Positions 53,493 to 61,442 are shown, counted from the stretch's first letter. The stretch: 64,000 nucleotides of DNA from an uncultured Paracoccaceae bacterium (GCA_947503775.1 CANNFE010000002.1:372001-436000), one strand, 5' to 3'. A program made the numbers and translations. The notes: generated by a model not told the origin, from the letters alone.

Positions 53493-54851
53493 ATGATGTC
53501 TGGCCCTCAATTTCTACACATTCAGAGCTACTCTTTGAAGCCCAATCCGAAAGGGCAGAGCGTTGCCCAGATCCTCGAAGAAGCAGGCCGTGCACCGCTA
53601 TACTCGATCCACGTCGATAGCCCATCGCCGCCCAAGATTATTTATGGTTTGTCACCGGGCGAGGTCGAAGAGCGGCACAAGGCAATGGTGCAATCGCGAG
53701 CTGTCGAGGTAAGGTTGGCCAGCGGAAAGACGGCCCGGCGGGGTATCCGCAAGGACAGGCACACGTTGCTCACGGCCGTCGTTTCATACCCCTTGCTGAC
53801 CAATCAAGTAGCAGAAGGATCGCAAGATCGCGCCGCATACGAGCGTTGGATCGATCTCAACCTGAAATGGCTGAGGGCGCAGTTCGGGGATCAATTGTTG
53901 TCGGTGATAGAGCACACTGATGAGAAGCATCCCCATCTCCATGTTTTTGTCCTTCCGCTCGACGACCCGGACTGCATGGCACGGCGATTGAACCCAGCCT
54001 GGAGGGTAAAGGAAGAAGCAGAGAAGCTAGCAAAACATCACGGACACCCTGCGAAGATGGCGGTAAAGCTCGGAAACCGGGCCTACCGTGCCAAGGCGCG
54101 CGAGCTTCAAGATGATTACTATCGAAATGTCGGCCTGCCCGCCGGACTGACACGGACAGGTCCGAAGCGTGAACGCCTGTCTCGCGCGCAGTGGAAGGAA
54201 CGGAAAGCCTCGGCGAAGCGTGAGGCTGAACTCCTTAGAGAGATGGACACCCGTGTTGAAGACCTAGCAGATGGTCAGGCGGCGCTGGATGCAGAAGTCG
54301 AGCGCAAAGCCGAGGAACTCGCGGCAAAGCTCGAGGTGGCAGAGTCGATCCTCGAAGATGCCGAGCGCAGACAGCGGGACGCTGAACACGTGGCGGCAGA
54401 AATCATTGAACAGGCCCGGCAAACGGCGGAAGAGGCAAACCGTAACGCTCGCCGAGAGCTGTTCCTGCGGCAGGAACGTCTTGAGGCCGAGCTGCGGCGG
54501 CACGCAGAGGCTCAGAAGGCGTTTGAGACGGAGAAGAGGCACCTTCGAGCGGAGGCTATCGTTGAAGTGGTGGGGGTGGCGGCCCGCGTTATTCTGGGGG
54601 TATTCGATGGCAGCGTTGGCCTGTCCGATCAACGGAAACGACTGAGGATCAACGATCAGTCGCTGGCAAAATCCGTGGATCGGCTCGATCTGGGTACTGT
54701 GCTGTTAAAGATCGTGACGACTGTTGAGGCGGTCTGGAGCAAGCTGACCAGCAGGTTGTCCGAAGCAGACTTGCATGTCGAACGACAGAAAGCAGAGGAC
54801 GGTTTGCGGTCAGCAATCCCGACGACCCAGCGCGGACCTGATTTCTCATGA
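53493..54851 (+). CDS. MobV-family relaxase (plasmid mobilisation)
   Basis: 452 residues. The MobV histidine motif H-x-D-E-x2-P-H-x-H is present as HTDEKHPHLHVFVLPLD, with the first histidine at about residue 141, and the N-terminal motif GPQFLHIQSYSLK precedes it. From residue 250 to 370 there is a long charged coiled coil (LREMDTRVEDLADGQAALDA, AEVERKAEELAAKLEVAE and onward). It nicks the transfer origin and carries the strand to a recipient, using a conjugation channel supplied elsewhere. Its stop overlaps the next gene by four bases. Confidence 0.9.
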   Translation: MMSGPQFLHIQSYSLKPNPKGQSVAQILEEAGRAPLYSIHVDSPSPPKIIYGLSPGEVEERHKAMVQSRAVEVRLASGKTARRGIRKDRHTLLTAVVSYPLLTNQVAEGSQDRAAYERWIDLNLKWLRAQFGDQLLSVIEHTDEKHPHLHVFVLPLDDPDCMARRLNPAWRVKEEAEKLAKHHGHPAKMAVKLGNRAYRAKARELQDDYYRNVGLPAGLTRTGPKRERLSRAQWKERKASAKREAELLREMDTRVEDLADGQAALDAEVERKAEELAAKLEVAESILEDAERRQRDAEHVAAEIIEQARQTAEEANRNARRELFLRQERLEAELRRHAEAQKAFETEKRHLRAEAIVEVVGVAARVILGVFDGSVGLSDQRKRLRINDQSLAKSVDRLDLGTVLLKIVTTVEAVWSKLTSRLSEADLHVERQKAEDGLRSAIPTTQRGPDFS

Positions 54852-55525
54852 CTGACCTCGATCAGCGTATTGCGAACCTTCGTGAACGGCGGCAGATGAC
54901 AGTCTCCATCGCGGGTCAAGAGATTGAACGGCTGCGGGGGGAAGTCGCCGCGCTGGACCGAGCCGTCCAGCAGGCCGATGAGCGGATAAGGTATCATCGC
55001 TCAGGGTCTGACCAACTCGCGACGGACTTGGATCGTCTGGCTGTGAGGCTCGTAAATCTGCGCCGCCTAGTCGTGGTCGGAATTGTGGCGGTTGTGGTGA
55101 CGGCAATAGCGATACTTTGCGTTGCCGTGTGGTCCGGAGCCATCATTCGCCAAGCAGCGGCAGAAGAAGCCGCAAACATCCGTATGCAGAATGCCGCAGA
55201 AATCGCCCAAGCGCAGCAAGAGGGCGAGGAAGCACTGACTGACCTTCGCCAACAGATCGCAGATCAGAGAGCATCCATTGAGGATCAGATTGATGAGGTC
55301 GGTGGAGACCTTGCGATGCTGGCCGAAGAGCGCGACGCCGCGCGGGAGGAGCTTGAGCAATTCAGTCGCCTGCGAGACAGGATCGGCTTCGAACTCATCG
55401 AATATCGTGGAAGCGCGGTGATCATAGTACCCGAAGGGCAAGAAGTGAGTGGCTGGCGCGCACCGGGCTTGTCCAACTTGGCGCGGTACAACGGCCGAAT
55501 TTTCCGCGTGCGTGACGCCGACTAG
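54848..55525 (+). CDS. Membrane-anchored coiled-coil protein co-translated with the relaxase
   Basis: 225 residues. An N-terminal coiled coil (IAGQEIERLRGEVAALDRAV), one membrane helix (VVVGIVAVVVTAIAILCVAVW, residues about 75-95) and a second long coiled coil (residues 120-175, ADQRASIEDQIDEVGGDLAM) are followed by a C-terminal domain (ELIEYRGSAVIIVPEGQEVS). Co-translation with MobV (ATGA overlap) suggests an accessory protein that holds the relaxosome at the membrane, like MobB-type partners. No sequence family recognised. Confidence 0.6.
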   Translation: MTDLDQRIANLRERRQMTVSIAGQEIERLRGEVAALDRAVQQADERIRYHRSGSDQLATDLDRLAVRLVNLRRLVVVGIVAVVVTAIAILCVAVWSGAIIRQAAAEEAANIRMQNAAEIAQAQQEGEEALTDLRQQIADQRASIEDQIDEVGGDLAMLAEERDAAREELEQFSRLRDRIGFELIEYRGSAVIIVPEGQEVSGWRAPGLSNLARYNGRIFRVRDAD

Positions 55526-55797
55526 GTTTGCACCGCTGGGCCTGAAGCAGTCCCGATCTTGAGTTCCGCTTCCAACGCGAGGATCAGGACGCTCATCTTG
55601 ATGCCAAGCCCGTCACATAGCCCGCGCAGTGTCGCGAGGCTCGGTTGGTGACGGCAGCTTTCCAGAAGCGATACGTAGCGCATGCTCTTGCCCGCCCGAT
55701 AGGCCAGTTCTTCCTGTGACAGACCCGCTTTCTGACGCTCCCGCCTGAGAACGGTCGCGAATGCCGATAGCAGTTGTTCATCTGTTTTCTCGTTCAT
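55522..55797 (-). CDS. XRE-family transcriptional regulator
   Basis: 91 residues with a Cro/CI helix-turn-helix: RRERQKAGLSQEELAYRAGK, MRYVSLLESCRHQPSLATLR and GLCDGLGIKMSVLILALEAE. It is convergent with the membrane protein gene (4-base overlap of stops) and divergent from the ParA-like gene. Two direct repeats in the shared 87-base gap (55832-55847 and 55851-55866) are its probable operator, so it likely represses itself and parA. Confidence 0.88.
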   Translation of the reverse strand: MNEKTDEQLLSAFATVLRRERQKAGLSQEELAYRAGKSMRYVSLLESCRHQPSLATLRGLCDGLGIKMSVLILALEAELKIGTASGPAVQT

Positions 55798-55831
55798 GCC
55801 CCGACAGGCGGGCAGAACGGCGATTGCCTCT

Positions 55832-55866
55832 ATGAAGTATTCTGTGAATAATGAAGTATACTGTGA
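55832..55866. promoter_or_regulatory. Direct-repeat operator between the XRE and ParA-like genes
   Basis: Two 16-base copies, ATGAAGTATTCTGTGA at 55832 and ATGAAGTATACTGTGA at 55851, differ at one base and are spaced 19 bases start to start, so about two helix turns. The first copy also forms TATTC-TGT-GAATA, a small inverted repeat. The position suits binding by the XRE protein. Confidence 0.7.
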
Positions 55867-55884
55867 GTTTCTTGGAGCCAGCCG

Positions 55885-56646
55885 GTGCTCGTCATCACAT
55901 TCTTTTCGTCAAGAAGCGGAAGCGGCCGGACCACGGCGGTGCTGGCCTTAGCACCTGCGATGCGGGTTCTGGGTATGCGGGTCATGATTATTGAAACCCT
56001 GCGCAGTATCGAGCGTCCGACGCGCCTTCAAGATTGGGAGAAATTGGCGGCGAGGGTGGGGTCTGCAAGCCTTAGAATGAGCGTCTTGCCGGTGGAGGGC
56101 GCAGATTGCTTTTCGCAGGCGCTGGCAACCGCAAAGCAGACCGAAGTGGACATGGTTCTTGTCGATACATCCGAAGCGTCGAACGAGCAACTTGCGGAAG
56201 CGCTTAGCCGCAGCAGCCTCGTCATTGCTCCAGCGATCAGCGTCATGCAAGCCGTTTTCTCCAGCGCGTCGATCCGGCCGCATCTGCGCCGCCCAACGCC
56301 GGTGGTGGGGCTCGTGACGAACGCCGAGAATCATGAAAAGGAGCAGCAGGTTCGATCCGCTTTTTTGGACATCATACCCGTGCTGAGGTCTGCGCTTCCC
56401 CAAAGAAAGCTCTTCGAGCAGCAGGTCGATAAGGGCGGCTTGTTCAAGATAGCCGGGCATGGAGAGTCAGACCAGACCGCGTGCGCGGCTGCCCGCGATG
56501 TCGCGGAAGAAATCATGTCGATTGCGGAATACCCGACAGGCGTTGAGCCTCTCGCCAGAGATCGGAACACGCGCGAACCGGATGAACAGGCATCAATGCT
56601 CGCCACTTTGCTCGAAGAGTTAAAGGAGGCAGCATCGAATGAATGA
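55885..56646 (+). CDS. ParA/MinD-like ATPase with altered Walker A
   Basis: 253 residues from a GTG start after TTGGAG. The N-terminal P-loop reads SSRSGSGRTTAVLALAPAMR: relative to the usual KGGxGKTT, both lysines are arginine. Walker B-like VDMVLVDTSEAS and the ParA C-terminal pattern (VVGLVTNAEN, LPQRKLFEQQVDKGGLF) are kept. ParA family proteins segregate plasmids or position complexes; the arginine replacements may change or remove ATP hydrolysis. No ParB gene follows. Co-located with the relaxase genes of the same element. Confidence 0.75.
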   Translation: MLVITFFSSRSGSGRTTAVLALAPAMRVLGMRVMIIETLRSIERPTRLQDWEKLAARVGSASLRMSVLPVEGADCFSQALATAKQTEVDMVLVDTSEASNEQLAEALSRSSLVIAPAISVMQAVFSSASIRPHLRRPTPVVGLVTNAENHEKEQQVRSAFLDIIPVLRSALPQRKLFEQQVDKGGLFKIAGHGESDQTACAAARDVAEEIMSIAEYPTGVEPLARDRNTREPDEQASMLATLLEELKEAASNE

Positions 56647-56689
56647 CGTTGAACAAGAGATCGACGCCTCGTTGGACAGCCGCCCGTGA
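56639..56689 (+). CDS. Possible 16-residue leader peptide
   Basis: ATG at 56639 follows AGGAGG by nine bases and encodes MNDVEQEIDASLDSRP before a stop. It begins within the last codons of the ParA-like gene and ends at the start of the next gene. It may couple translation of the two. Its small size means it may be a chance frame. Confidence 0.3.
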   Translation: MNDVEQEIDASLDSRP

Positions 56690-56691
56690 CG

Positions 56692-57336
56692 ATGGTGGGT
56701 CGGGCACAATCAGGCCAGAAAAGAGCGCAGAACTACGACGTGGTTCGCTGCACCGTGCTTAATGTGGTGCAGCGGGAGAGCCGGGATGTTGATCGGAAGA
56801 CCTACTTGACGGTCGCCGGTTCGCAGCGAACGTGGCGCGAGATCGAGGTCAAAGACGAGAGCGGCAGAGAGTTCTGGGTGGCGGGCGAAGTGGTGTACGA
56901 GGCGCGCGTCGGTGAAAATATCGCGCTGGTGCTTGACCCCCGTGGCCGCGAGCCGCTGGCAATGGCGCATATCTCGGACGGCACCTACGTCGTTCACGGC
57001 TCGGCCAGCCCGGATGCAAAGGAAGGCAAAGGCGTCCTGGCTACCGCGTTCCTGATCGCCGTTGTGGCGGCGCTGCCGGGTCTGATCATCTATTTTGCTA
57101 TCCTACTGACCATCGCGCCCGAGTGGACTGAATCGGCGTCAAGCCAGCCGTTGCAGTACTACCCGTTCTTCCTGATCCCGCCGTCGATCTACGCGGCGGT
57201 CCGCTTGGACCGTTGGGGCGTCGCCCGCGCCAAGCGTGTACATGGCGAGATCATGGACGCGCTGCGGGCAGCAGGCGTGACCGGCGAGGGGCAGACGGAT
57301 CGGCGGCCCAACCAACCACCGCCGGTTCCGGTCTAG
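56692..57336 (+). CDS. Membrane protein of unknown function
   Basis: 214 residues from the ATG at 56692; a GTG six bases upstream is the alternative. Residues 1-110 form a soluble beta-rich domain (YDVVRCTVLNVVQRESRDVD, VGENIALVLDPRGREPLAMA), followed by two membrane helices (ATAFLIAVVAALPGLIIYFA and a second around residues 155-175). It carries no motif I know. It follows the ParA-like gene in the same orientation and probably belongs to the mobile element. Confidence 0.6.
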   Translation: MVGRAQSGQKRAQNYDVVRCTVLNVVQRESRDVDRKTYLTVAGSQRTWREIEVKDESGREFWVAGEVVYEARVGENIALVLDPRGREPLAMAHISDGTYVVHGSASPDAKEGKGVLATAFLIAVVAALPGLIIYFAILLTIAPEWTESASSQPLQYYPFFLIPPSIYAAVRLDRWGVARAKRVHGEIMDALRAAGVTGEGQTDRRPNQPPPVPV

Positions 57337-57407
57337 AGACCGAAGCCGGGAATCTGCTATCGGCGCGCTTACTCGACCGAGTAGGAGAGGGTAAAGGCAC
57401 CTGACTT

Positions 57408-57971
57408 ATGGCGAACTGGTACACTGCTGATACCCACTTCGGGCACGAAAACATTATCCCAGCTTGCGGACGGCCGTTCCGCCATGCCGGTCACATGGAC
57501 TCCGTGCTGATCGAGAAGATGTGGGAAGTCGTTCAAGAGGATGACGACCTCTGGATCATCGGCGATTTCGCCTTCGGGCCAAAGGCCAAGGACGCGGAAT
57601 ATCTCAACATCCTTTTCAGCCAGCTTCCCGGTGTGCGGAAGCATCTGATCGTGGGCAATCATGATCTCGCGCCGACGCTAACCTTGCCGTGGGACAGCAT
57701 CGCGCACCTGACCGACGTTCAGGAAGGGCCAGACGGACTACGCCATACGCTTTGCCATTATCCGATGATTACATGGAATGGTGCCCGGAAGGGTTCACTC
57801 CAACTCTTCGGACACGTTCACAACAACTGGCAGGGGTCAAGAAACGCGGTGAATGTTGGCGTCGATCAGTGGGATTTCATGCCAGTATCGTTTGGACAGG
57901 TGGTTGAACGGGCTGACCGCTTGTCAGTGAATGCTCACTGGAAGGATGTCGAGCATTTTCACCTGTTATGA
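57408..57971 (+). CDS. Calcineurin-like metallophosphoesterase
   Basis: 187 residues with compact metallophosphoesterase blocks: YTADTHFGHENII, LWIIGDFAFG, LIVGNHDLAP, TLCHYPMITWN and LFGHVHNNWQG. This short form is common on phages and plasmids. The ligands D, H, N and H are all present, so it should be active. Substrate could be a nucleotide or nucleic acid. It stands alone between the element's backbone genes and the cargo module. Confidence 0.85.
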   Translation: MANWYTADTHFGHENIIPACGRPFRHAGHMDSVLIEKMWEVVQEDDDLWIIGDFAFGPKAKDAEYLNILFSQLPGVRKHLIVGNHDLAPTLTLPWDSIAHLTDVQEGPDGLRHTLCHYPMITWNGARKGSLQLFGHVHNNWQGSRNAVNVGVDQWDFMPVSFGQVVERADRLSVNAHWKDVEHFHLL

Positions 57972-58156
57972 AGGTTGGGTATGCGGGGGTTTCTATTGCT
58001 TACGAGAATTTGCGGACTATTGAATGTGACTGGAAAAGTTGACGATCCGCATGTAACCCTCTGCAAACGTACAAGAAACGTGCGAGTGCTGTGGTGAGAG
58101 CGTTCTTTGGGCGTAAAGCTCGTTTGCCACTTGAGCTGCAATGGCGCTCGGAGCAG

Positions 58157-58858
58157 CTAGACGAAGAGATCATATTGCTGCCCTTTGGGAGCCGTGTCTA
58201 TCGCATTCTCCCAAGCCGACCGCACAGCAATATCCGCCTCGAGTCTGGCGAGGCCCTCGGTTGCCACTACGATTGGTGCTTGGAGCGCGATGATGTAAGG
58301 CGCTGCAAGCTCGACCATCATCGCCGCGCGATACACAGGGCCAGACTCGCGTCCGGAGTAGCCACTTCGGACGATCGCAGTGACCTGAGAGGCTCCGATT
58401 GGACGGCCAGTGCGCAAGTTAGCTAGTTCGGACATTCGAAACTGGGGCGTGTCGTTGCTCAAGCTGAGCCGTCGGTCTGAACGGCAGACGAGTGCGTAGT
58501 GTTGCCCTGTCGCACGTCCGGCATGGCTTGTGACCATCGACCCAGCCGGCAGGGTCCATCCGCAACCGTCAGCCGTGCGTGCGCGCGTCCAGATAGCTAC
58601 CGCACCTGGTGCCACGTCGATTTGGCGAGGCTTGGAGAGGATGGGACTGAAGATGGCCTGCGGTACGGATGCAGTCCGCAATAGATACGGCAGAGAGGGC
58701 AGCACACTGTTCCCGATGCCCCACAAGAAAATGCCGCCGTTGGCACTACGCTCACGTTCTTTTCGAGCGAAGATCACATTAACGTCCTGCCCGGCCTCAA
58801 CACCGAACCGCGTCCAGCAGAAGGTATTGGGGAGGGTAATGCAGGTTTGGCTAGCCAT
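58157..58858 (-). CDS. Unknown protein A, paralogue of the protein at 60852-61442
   Basis: 233 residues from the ATG at 58858 (in-frame starts at 58882 and 58984 run into the facing promoter). No known domain recognised. Key stretches are IFARKERERSANGGIFLWGI with G-N following, QHYALVCRSD and a C-terminal AAPYIIALQAPIVVAT. The same pattern in the same order, ARK-x-RE, WG-x-G, YAL and APY, is found in protein B of this module, so the two are divergent relatives. It is divergent from the XRE gene, with start codons 28 bases apart, so one operator can control both. AT-richer than the core chromosome. Function unknown. Confidence 0.65.
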   Translation of the reverse strand: MASQTCITLPNTFCWTRFGVEAGQDVNVIFARKERERSANGGIFLWGIGNSVLPSLPYLLRTASVPQAIFSPILSKPRQIDVAPGAVAIWTRARTADGCGWTLPAGSMVTSHAGRATGQHYALVCRSDRRLSLSNDTPQFRMSELANLRTGRPIGASQVTAIVRSGYSGRESGPVYRAAMMVELAAPYIIALQAPIVVATEGLARLEADIAVRSAWENAIDTAPKGQQYDLFV

Positions 58859-58873
58859 ATCGCACCATTCGTG

Positions 58874-58901
58874 ATTATTCATTATTATGCAAGTGAATAA
58901 T
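58874..58901. promoter_or_regulatory. Inverted-repeat operator in the divergent A / XRE promoter
   Basis: Arms ATTATTCA (58874-58881) and TGAATAAT (58894-58901) around 12 bases. The start codon of the XRE gene (58887) lies in the spacer, so a protein bound here would block its own translation start region or a leaderless transcript. The 11-mer GTGAATAATGA also occurs at 55844-55854, in the other XRE operator. Confidence 0.6.
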
Positions 58902-59210
58902 GATGAACTTCGCGAGTATATGGATAAGCACGGGCTCAACCAAGCGGCGACAGCGGCTCGGTTCGGAGTTAGCCAAGCCAGCATTCACAGGGCTTTGTCT
59001 GGAAAGGGTATGCGTAGCGGCCCTGCGCAGCGGAGAATCGCCGAAGGTCTTACGACCAGTCCACTTGATAAAGGTGAATATTCATCATTGAGGCTGCCGC
59101 GTGACTTGGTTGCGAAGTTAGCGCAAATGTGTGCTGACAACGGCGACGCTGAAAGGCTCGCCGCTATTCTTGATGCCGTAGCAGCCTATCGCGGGAGGGA
59201 CGTGACGTGA
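58887..59210 (+). CDS. Helix-turn-helix regulator of the cargo module
   Basis: 107 residues. The DNA-binding domain is DELREYMDKHGLNQAATAAR with FGVSQASIHRALSGKG, a Cro-like helix-turn-helix. The C-terminal half (LRLPRDLVAKLAQMCADNGD) is helical and may bind the next protein. No ribosome-binding site precedes the ATG; a second ATG at 58920 would cut the helix-turn-helix. It overlaps the ImmA-like gene by four bases (GTGA), an arrangement usual for regulator-peptidase pairs in which the peptidase removes the repressor. Confidence 0.8.
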   Translation: MQVNNDELREYMDKHGLNQAATAARFGVSQASIHRALSGKGMRSGPAQRRIAEGLTTSPLDKGEYSSLRLPRDLVAKLAQMCADNGDAERLAAILDAVAAYRGRDVT

Positions 59211-60232
59211 GCATCTTCAAGCAGAACTCCGCAGGCTTCCGGCAATCGATTGAGCGCATGGGCTATCCGCGCAGTACCGTTGAGGCTGTTTGGCCAGAAT
59301 GGTGGAGTGCGGAAGCTGAACACTCAAAGACTGCGCAGACTGAGCTTCGCCTAACCGTGGCCCGCCGCCTAGGCCTTCGGCCGACGACGCTCTTCGAAAC
59401 CGACGTTCCGGAGTTCGTCTGGCAACACGAGGCAAAATTTAAGGGTTTGGCCGCCTTCGATGACAGAGAACGCGGAGCGCTTACCTCCTTCGGGCAGGCC
59501 TTTGCGCAATCGCTCTTACCCTTCGTAGAGCCGTTCTCCCGGGCCGCGTCGATCGCTGCGCTGACTGCCGCAGGGCTCCGCACCCGTCTGCTCGCTAACG
59601 ACCGCCCCTTCGTCGACATCGTCGATCTTTGCGCTCTTTGTTGGGGTCTAGGAATTCCAATCGTCCATCTCCGAGTCTTCCCACTTCCAGCCAAGCGCAT
59701 GGCTGCCATGGCAGTACGTGTGGGTGAGCGCTACGCGATCTTGATTGGACGCGATGCTTCGTTCCCCGCACCAATAGCCTTCCACATCGCCCATGAGCTA
59801 GGCCATATCGTGTTAGGACATCTCGAAGATGCCACCGCTATCGTAGATGCTAAAATCCTCGAACGAGATGAAACTGACGAAGAAGAAATCGCAGCTGACG
59901 CTTTCGCACTATCACTCCTAACCGGGAGCGAGCGACCAACCTTTACAATGGATGCAGATGCAGCTTCGGGCATACAACTGGCGCGCGCCGCCTTCGAAGG
60001 ACTTCAAGCTGGGCGCCATCAAATCGAACCGGGTGTGCTCTGCCTCTGTTACGGCTTTCAGACCGGGGATTGGAAGGTCGCGAACGCGGCGCTCCATTCG
60101 GTCTATACGCAGCGCGGAGAGGTCTGGAAGATGCTCAATAAGACTGCCACGCGCGAGATCAATTGGGAGGCAATCTCACCAGGAGGGCAGGCTTACATCC
60201 GTGCTGTTCTGGGAGCGGCTGATCTTGCCTGA
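59207..60232 (+). CDS. ImmA/IrrE-family metallopeptidase
   Basis: 341 residues, GTG start overlapping the regulator stop. The zinc-binding site is HELGHIVLGH near residue 196, with EEIAADAFALSLL supplying the third ligand; both are the ImmA/IrrE pattern. The N-terminal 150 residues are helical (TAQTELRLTVARRLGLRPTT) and may be a sensing part. In ICEBs1 and Deinococcus such peptidases cleave an XRE repressor under DNA damage. Here the partner repressor is probably the gene just upstream. It overlaps the PIN-like gene by 32 bases. Confidence 0.88.
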   Translation: MSIFKQNSAGFRQSIERMGYPRSTVEAVWPEWWSAEAEHSKTAQTELRLTVARRLGLRPTTLFETDVPEFVWQHEAKFKGLAAFDDRERGALTSFGQAFAQSLLPFVEPFSRAASIAALTAAGLRTRLLANDRPFVDIVDLCALCWGLGIPIVHLRVFPLPAKRMAAMAVRVGERYAILIGRDASFPAPIAFHIAHELGHIVLGHLEDATAIVDAKILERDETDEEEIAADAFALSLLTGSERPTFTMDADAASGIQLARAAFEGLQAGRHQIEPGVLCLCYGFQTGDWKVANAALHSVYTQRGEVWKMLNKTATREINWEAISPGGQAYIRAVLGAADLA

Positions 60233-60869
60233 GACCTTTGTTGACAACGATATCGTCCTTAAGCTCCTGCGCATCGGCTATTTAGACGATCTTGCGACTT
60301 GCTTGGGGCACGGCGATGCAGAAATGGCAGTTTTGGAGACGCTGCGCTTTAAGATTGGGGGAATGCTCGCGGGCGAACCCGACGCGCTTACAGTATTTAT
60401 CGAGTTTATTGCGCGCGTCGCCGAACCACAACCGACGGATGCTGAGGTTCTCTTGGCGGCCCGCATGGAAGAGGCAGCACTTCTGGCAGGCCACGCCGTT
60501 GATGGGGGAGAGAGTGTACTCTTTGCGATGGCGGCTTCGAGAGGCGCACGCGTGGCGACTGGCGACAAGCGCGCGGTGATAGGACTTGCGTCTCTCGCAG
60601 AAATCGAGATGGCCTGCAAAGCGCTCGCAGGCACGGTCTTAACGCTCGAATGGCTGACCTGTGCACTTTTGGAATGGCACGGCGTGGATGCAGTTCGCGA
60701 TGCAGTTTGCGCGGCCAACGAGATCGATCGCACACTCGGGATATGTTTCGCGTGCCATCGAGAAGAGTGTCCAGTTGACGACATCCGAGCAGCGCTTTCG
60801 AGTTACCAGCGTGATCTGTCCAACCGAACAAACGGCTTTGTCTCTCCAGCCTTACCCGCCCCCACTTGA
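60201..60869 (+). CDS. PIN-like domain protein (putative nuclease)
   Basis: 222 residues from the GTG at 60201 (AGGAGG 14 bases upstream); a TTG at 60225 is the alternative. The fold is suggested by an acidic N-terminal strand ETFVDNDIVLKLLRIGY, EMAVLETLRFK, then MEEAALLAGHAVDGGESVLF and RVATGDKRAVIGL, giving the four acidic positions of PIN ribonucleases such as VapC. It is longer than a typical VapC toxin (about 130 aa), with an extra C-terminal helical part carrying cysteines (ICFACHREECPVDD). Co-translated with the ImmA-like peptidase. Toxic or RNA-cleaving activity is an inference. Confidence 0.7.
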   Translation: MLFWERLILPETFVDNDIVLKLLRIGYLDDLATCLGHGDAEMAVLETLRFKIGGMLAGEPDALTVFIEFIARVAEPQPTDAEVLLAARMEEAALLAGHAVDGGESVLFAMAASRGARVATGDKRAVIGLASLAEIEMACKALAGTVLTLEWLTCALLEWHGVDAVRDAVCAANEIDRTLGICFACHREECPVDDIRAALSSYQRDLSNRTNGFVSPALPAPT

Positions 60870-61442
60870 TCGAAGGAACACGGCATATGGGGCTTTCAGC
60901 TTGGCTGTGTAACCGATAGAGATCGAGCGAGCGTGCTTCTCGTCATTTACGCGCATTGGCTCGTCGCGAACCACCAGACATGCTTTGTCCACTCGGCCCT
61001 GAATGTAACGGCCGCCTACCCGCCCCGCGCTCGGACCCACGGCTACTTCTGTTTGGCCAAGTGGTAAATCGAAGGCGTCCTCTTTCAGGTCCTCTATAAG
61101 TAAGGCGTATCGTGATCCGACCGCATTTATGCGGGGGTCGATTTTCTCCCAAGTTTGTCCGTCAGCAGAGTACTCGTCAGCTCGAACTGCTGGAGCGAAG
61201 TGGTTCGATACCATGGGCTCCATGCAAAGTACGATCGAGCTCCCTGCTTCCATCCGATCGGCCGCAAAAGGCTGGACCATCGTTGTGGGATGGCAGGTAT
61301 TGCCCCCATAGCCCCACATAGCGAAGCCCGCATCATCAATTTCCCGGCGCTTTCGCGCGATGATGTCATCTAGGTCCTCATTCGCATGTGTGCCAATCTT
61401 CATGAAGAGCACGCCCTGACCCGGACTAATAATTCCACTCAC
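60852..61442 (-). CDS. Unknown protein B, paralogue of protein A
   Basis: 196 residues from a GTG that overlaps the stop of the upstream transferase gene (GTGA), with GGAGG seven bases before it. The family pattern IIARKRREIDDAGFAMWGYG, SRYALLIEDL and KLKAPYAVFL parallels protein A, in the same order. Protein B keeps a CHP motif after WGYGGN that A lacks. No catalytic motif is recognised. It is translationally coupled to the BpsA-like transferase, so the two probably act together. Its end overlaps the end of the PIN-like gene by 18 bases. Confidence 0.65.
   Translation of the reverse strand: MSGIISPGQGVLFMKIGTHANEDLDDIIARKRREIDDAGFAMWGYGGNTCHPTTMVQPFAADRMEAGSSIVLCMEPMVSNHFAPAVRADEYSADGQTWEKIDPRINAVGSRYALLIEDLKEDAFDLPLGQTEVAVGPSAGRVGGRYIQGRVDKACLVVRDEPMRVNDEKHARSISIGYTAKLKAPYAVFLRSSGGG

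Noticed and set aside
53248-53496. 82-codon frame between the RepC-like and MobV genes
   Set aside because: It starts by overlap with the RepC stop, but it runs through the four hairpins, has low-complexity content and no homology that I recognise; the region is better read as a transfer origin.
58091-58426. 111-codon plus-strand frame antisense to protein A
   Set aside because: It lies opposite a longer frame that has a clear paralogue (B); its own sequence has no family pattern.
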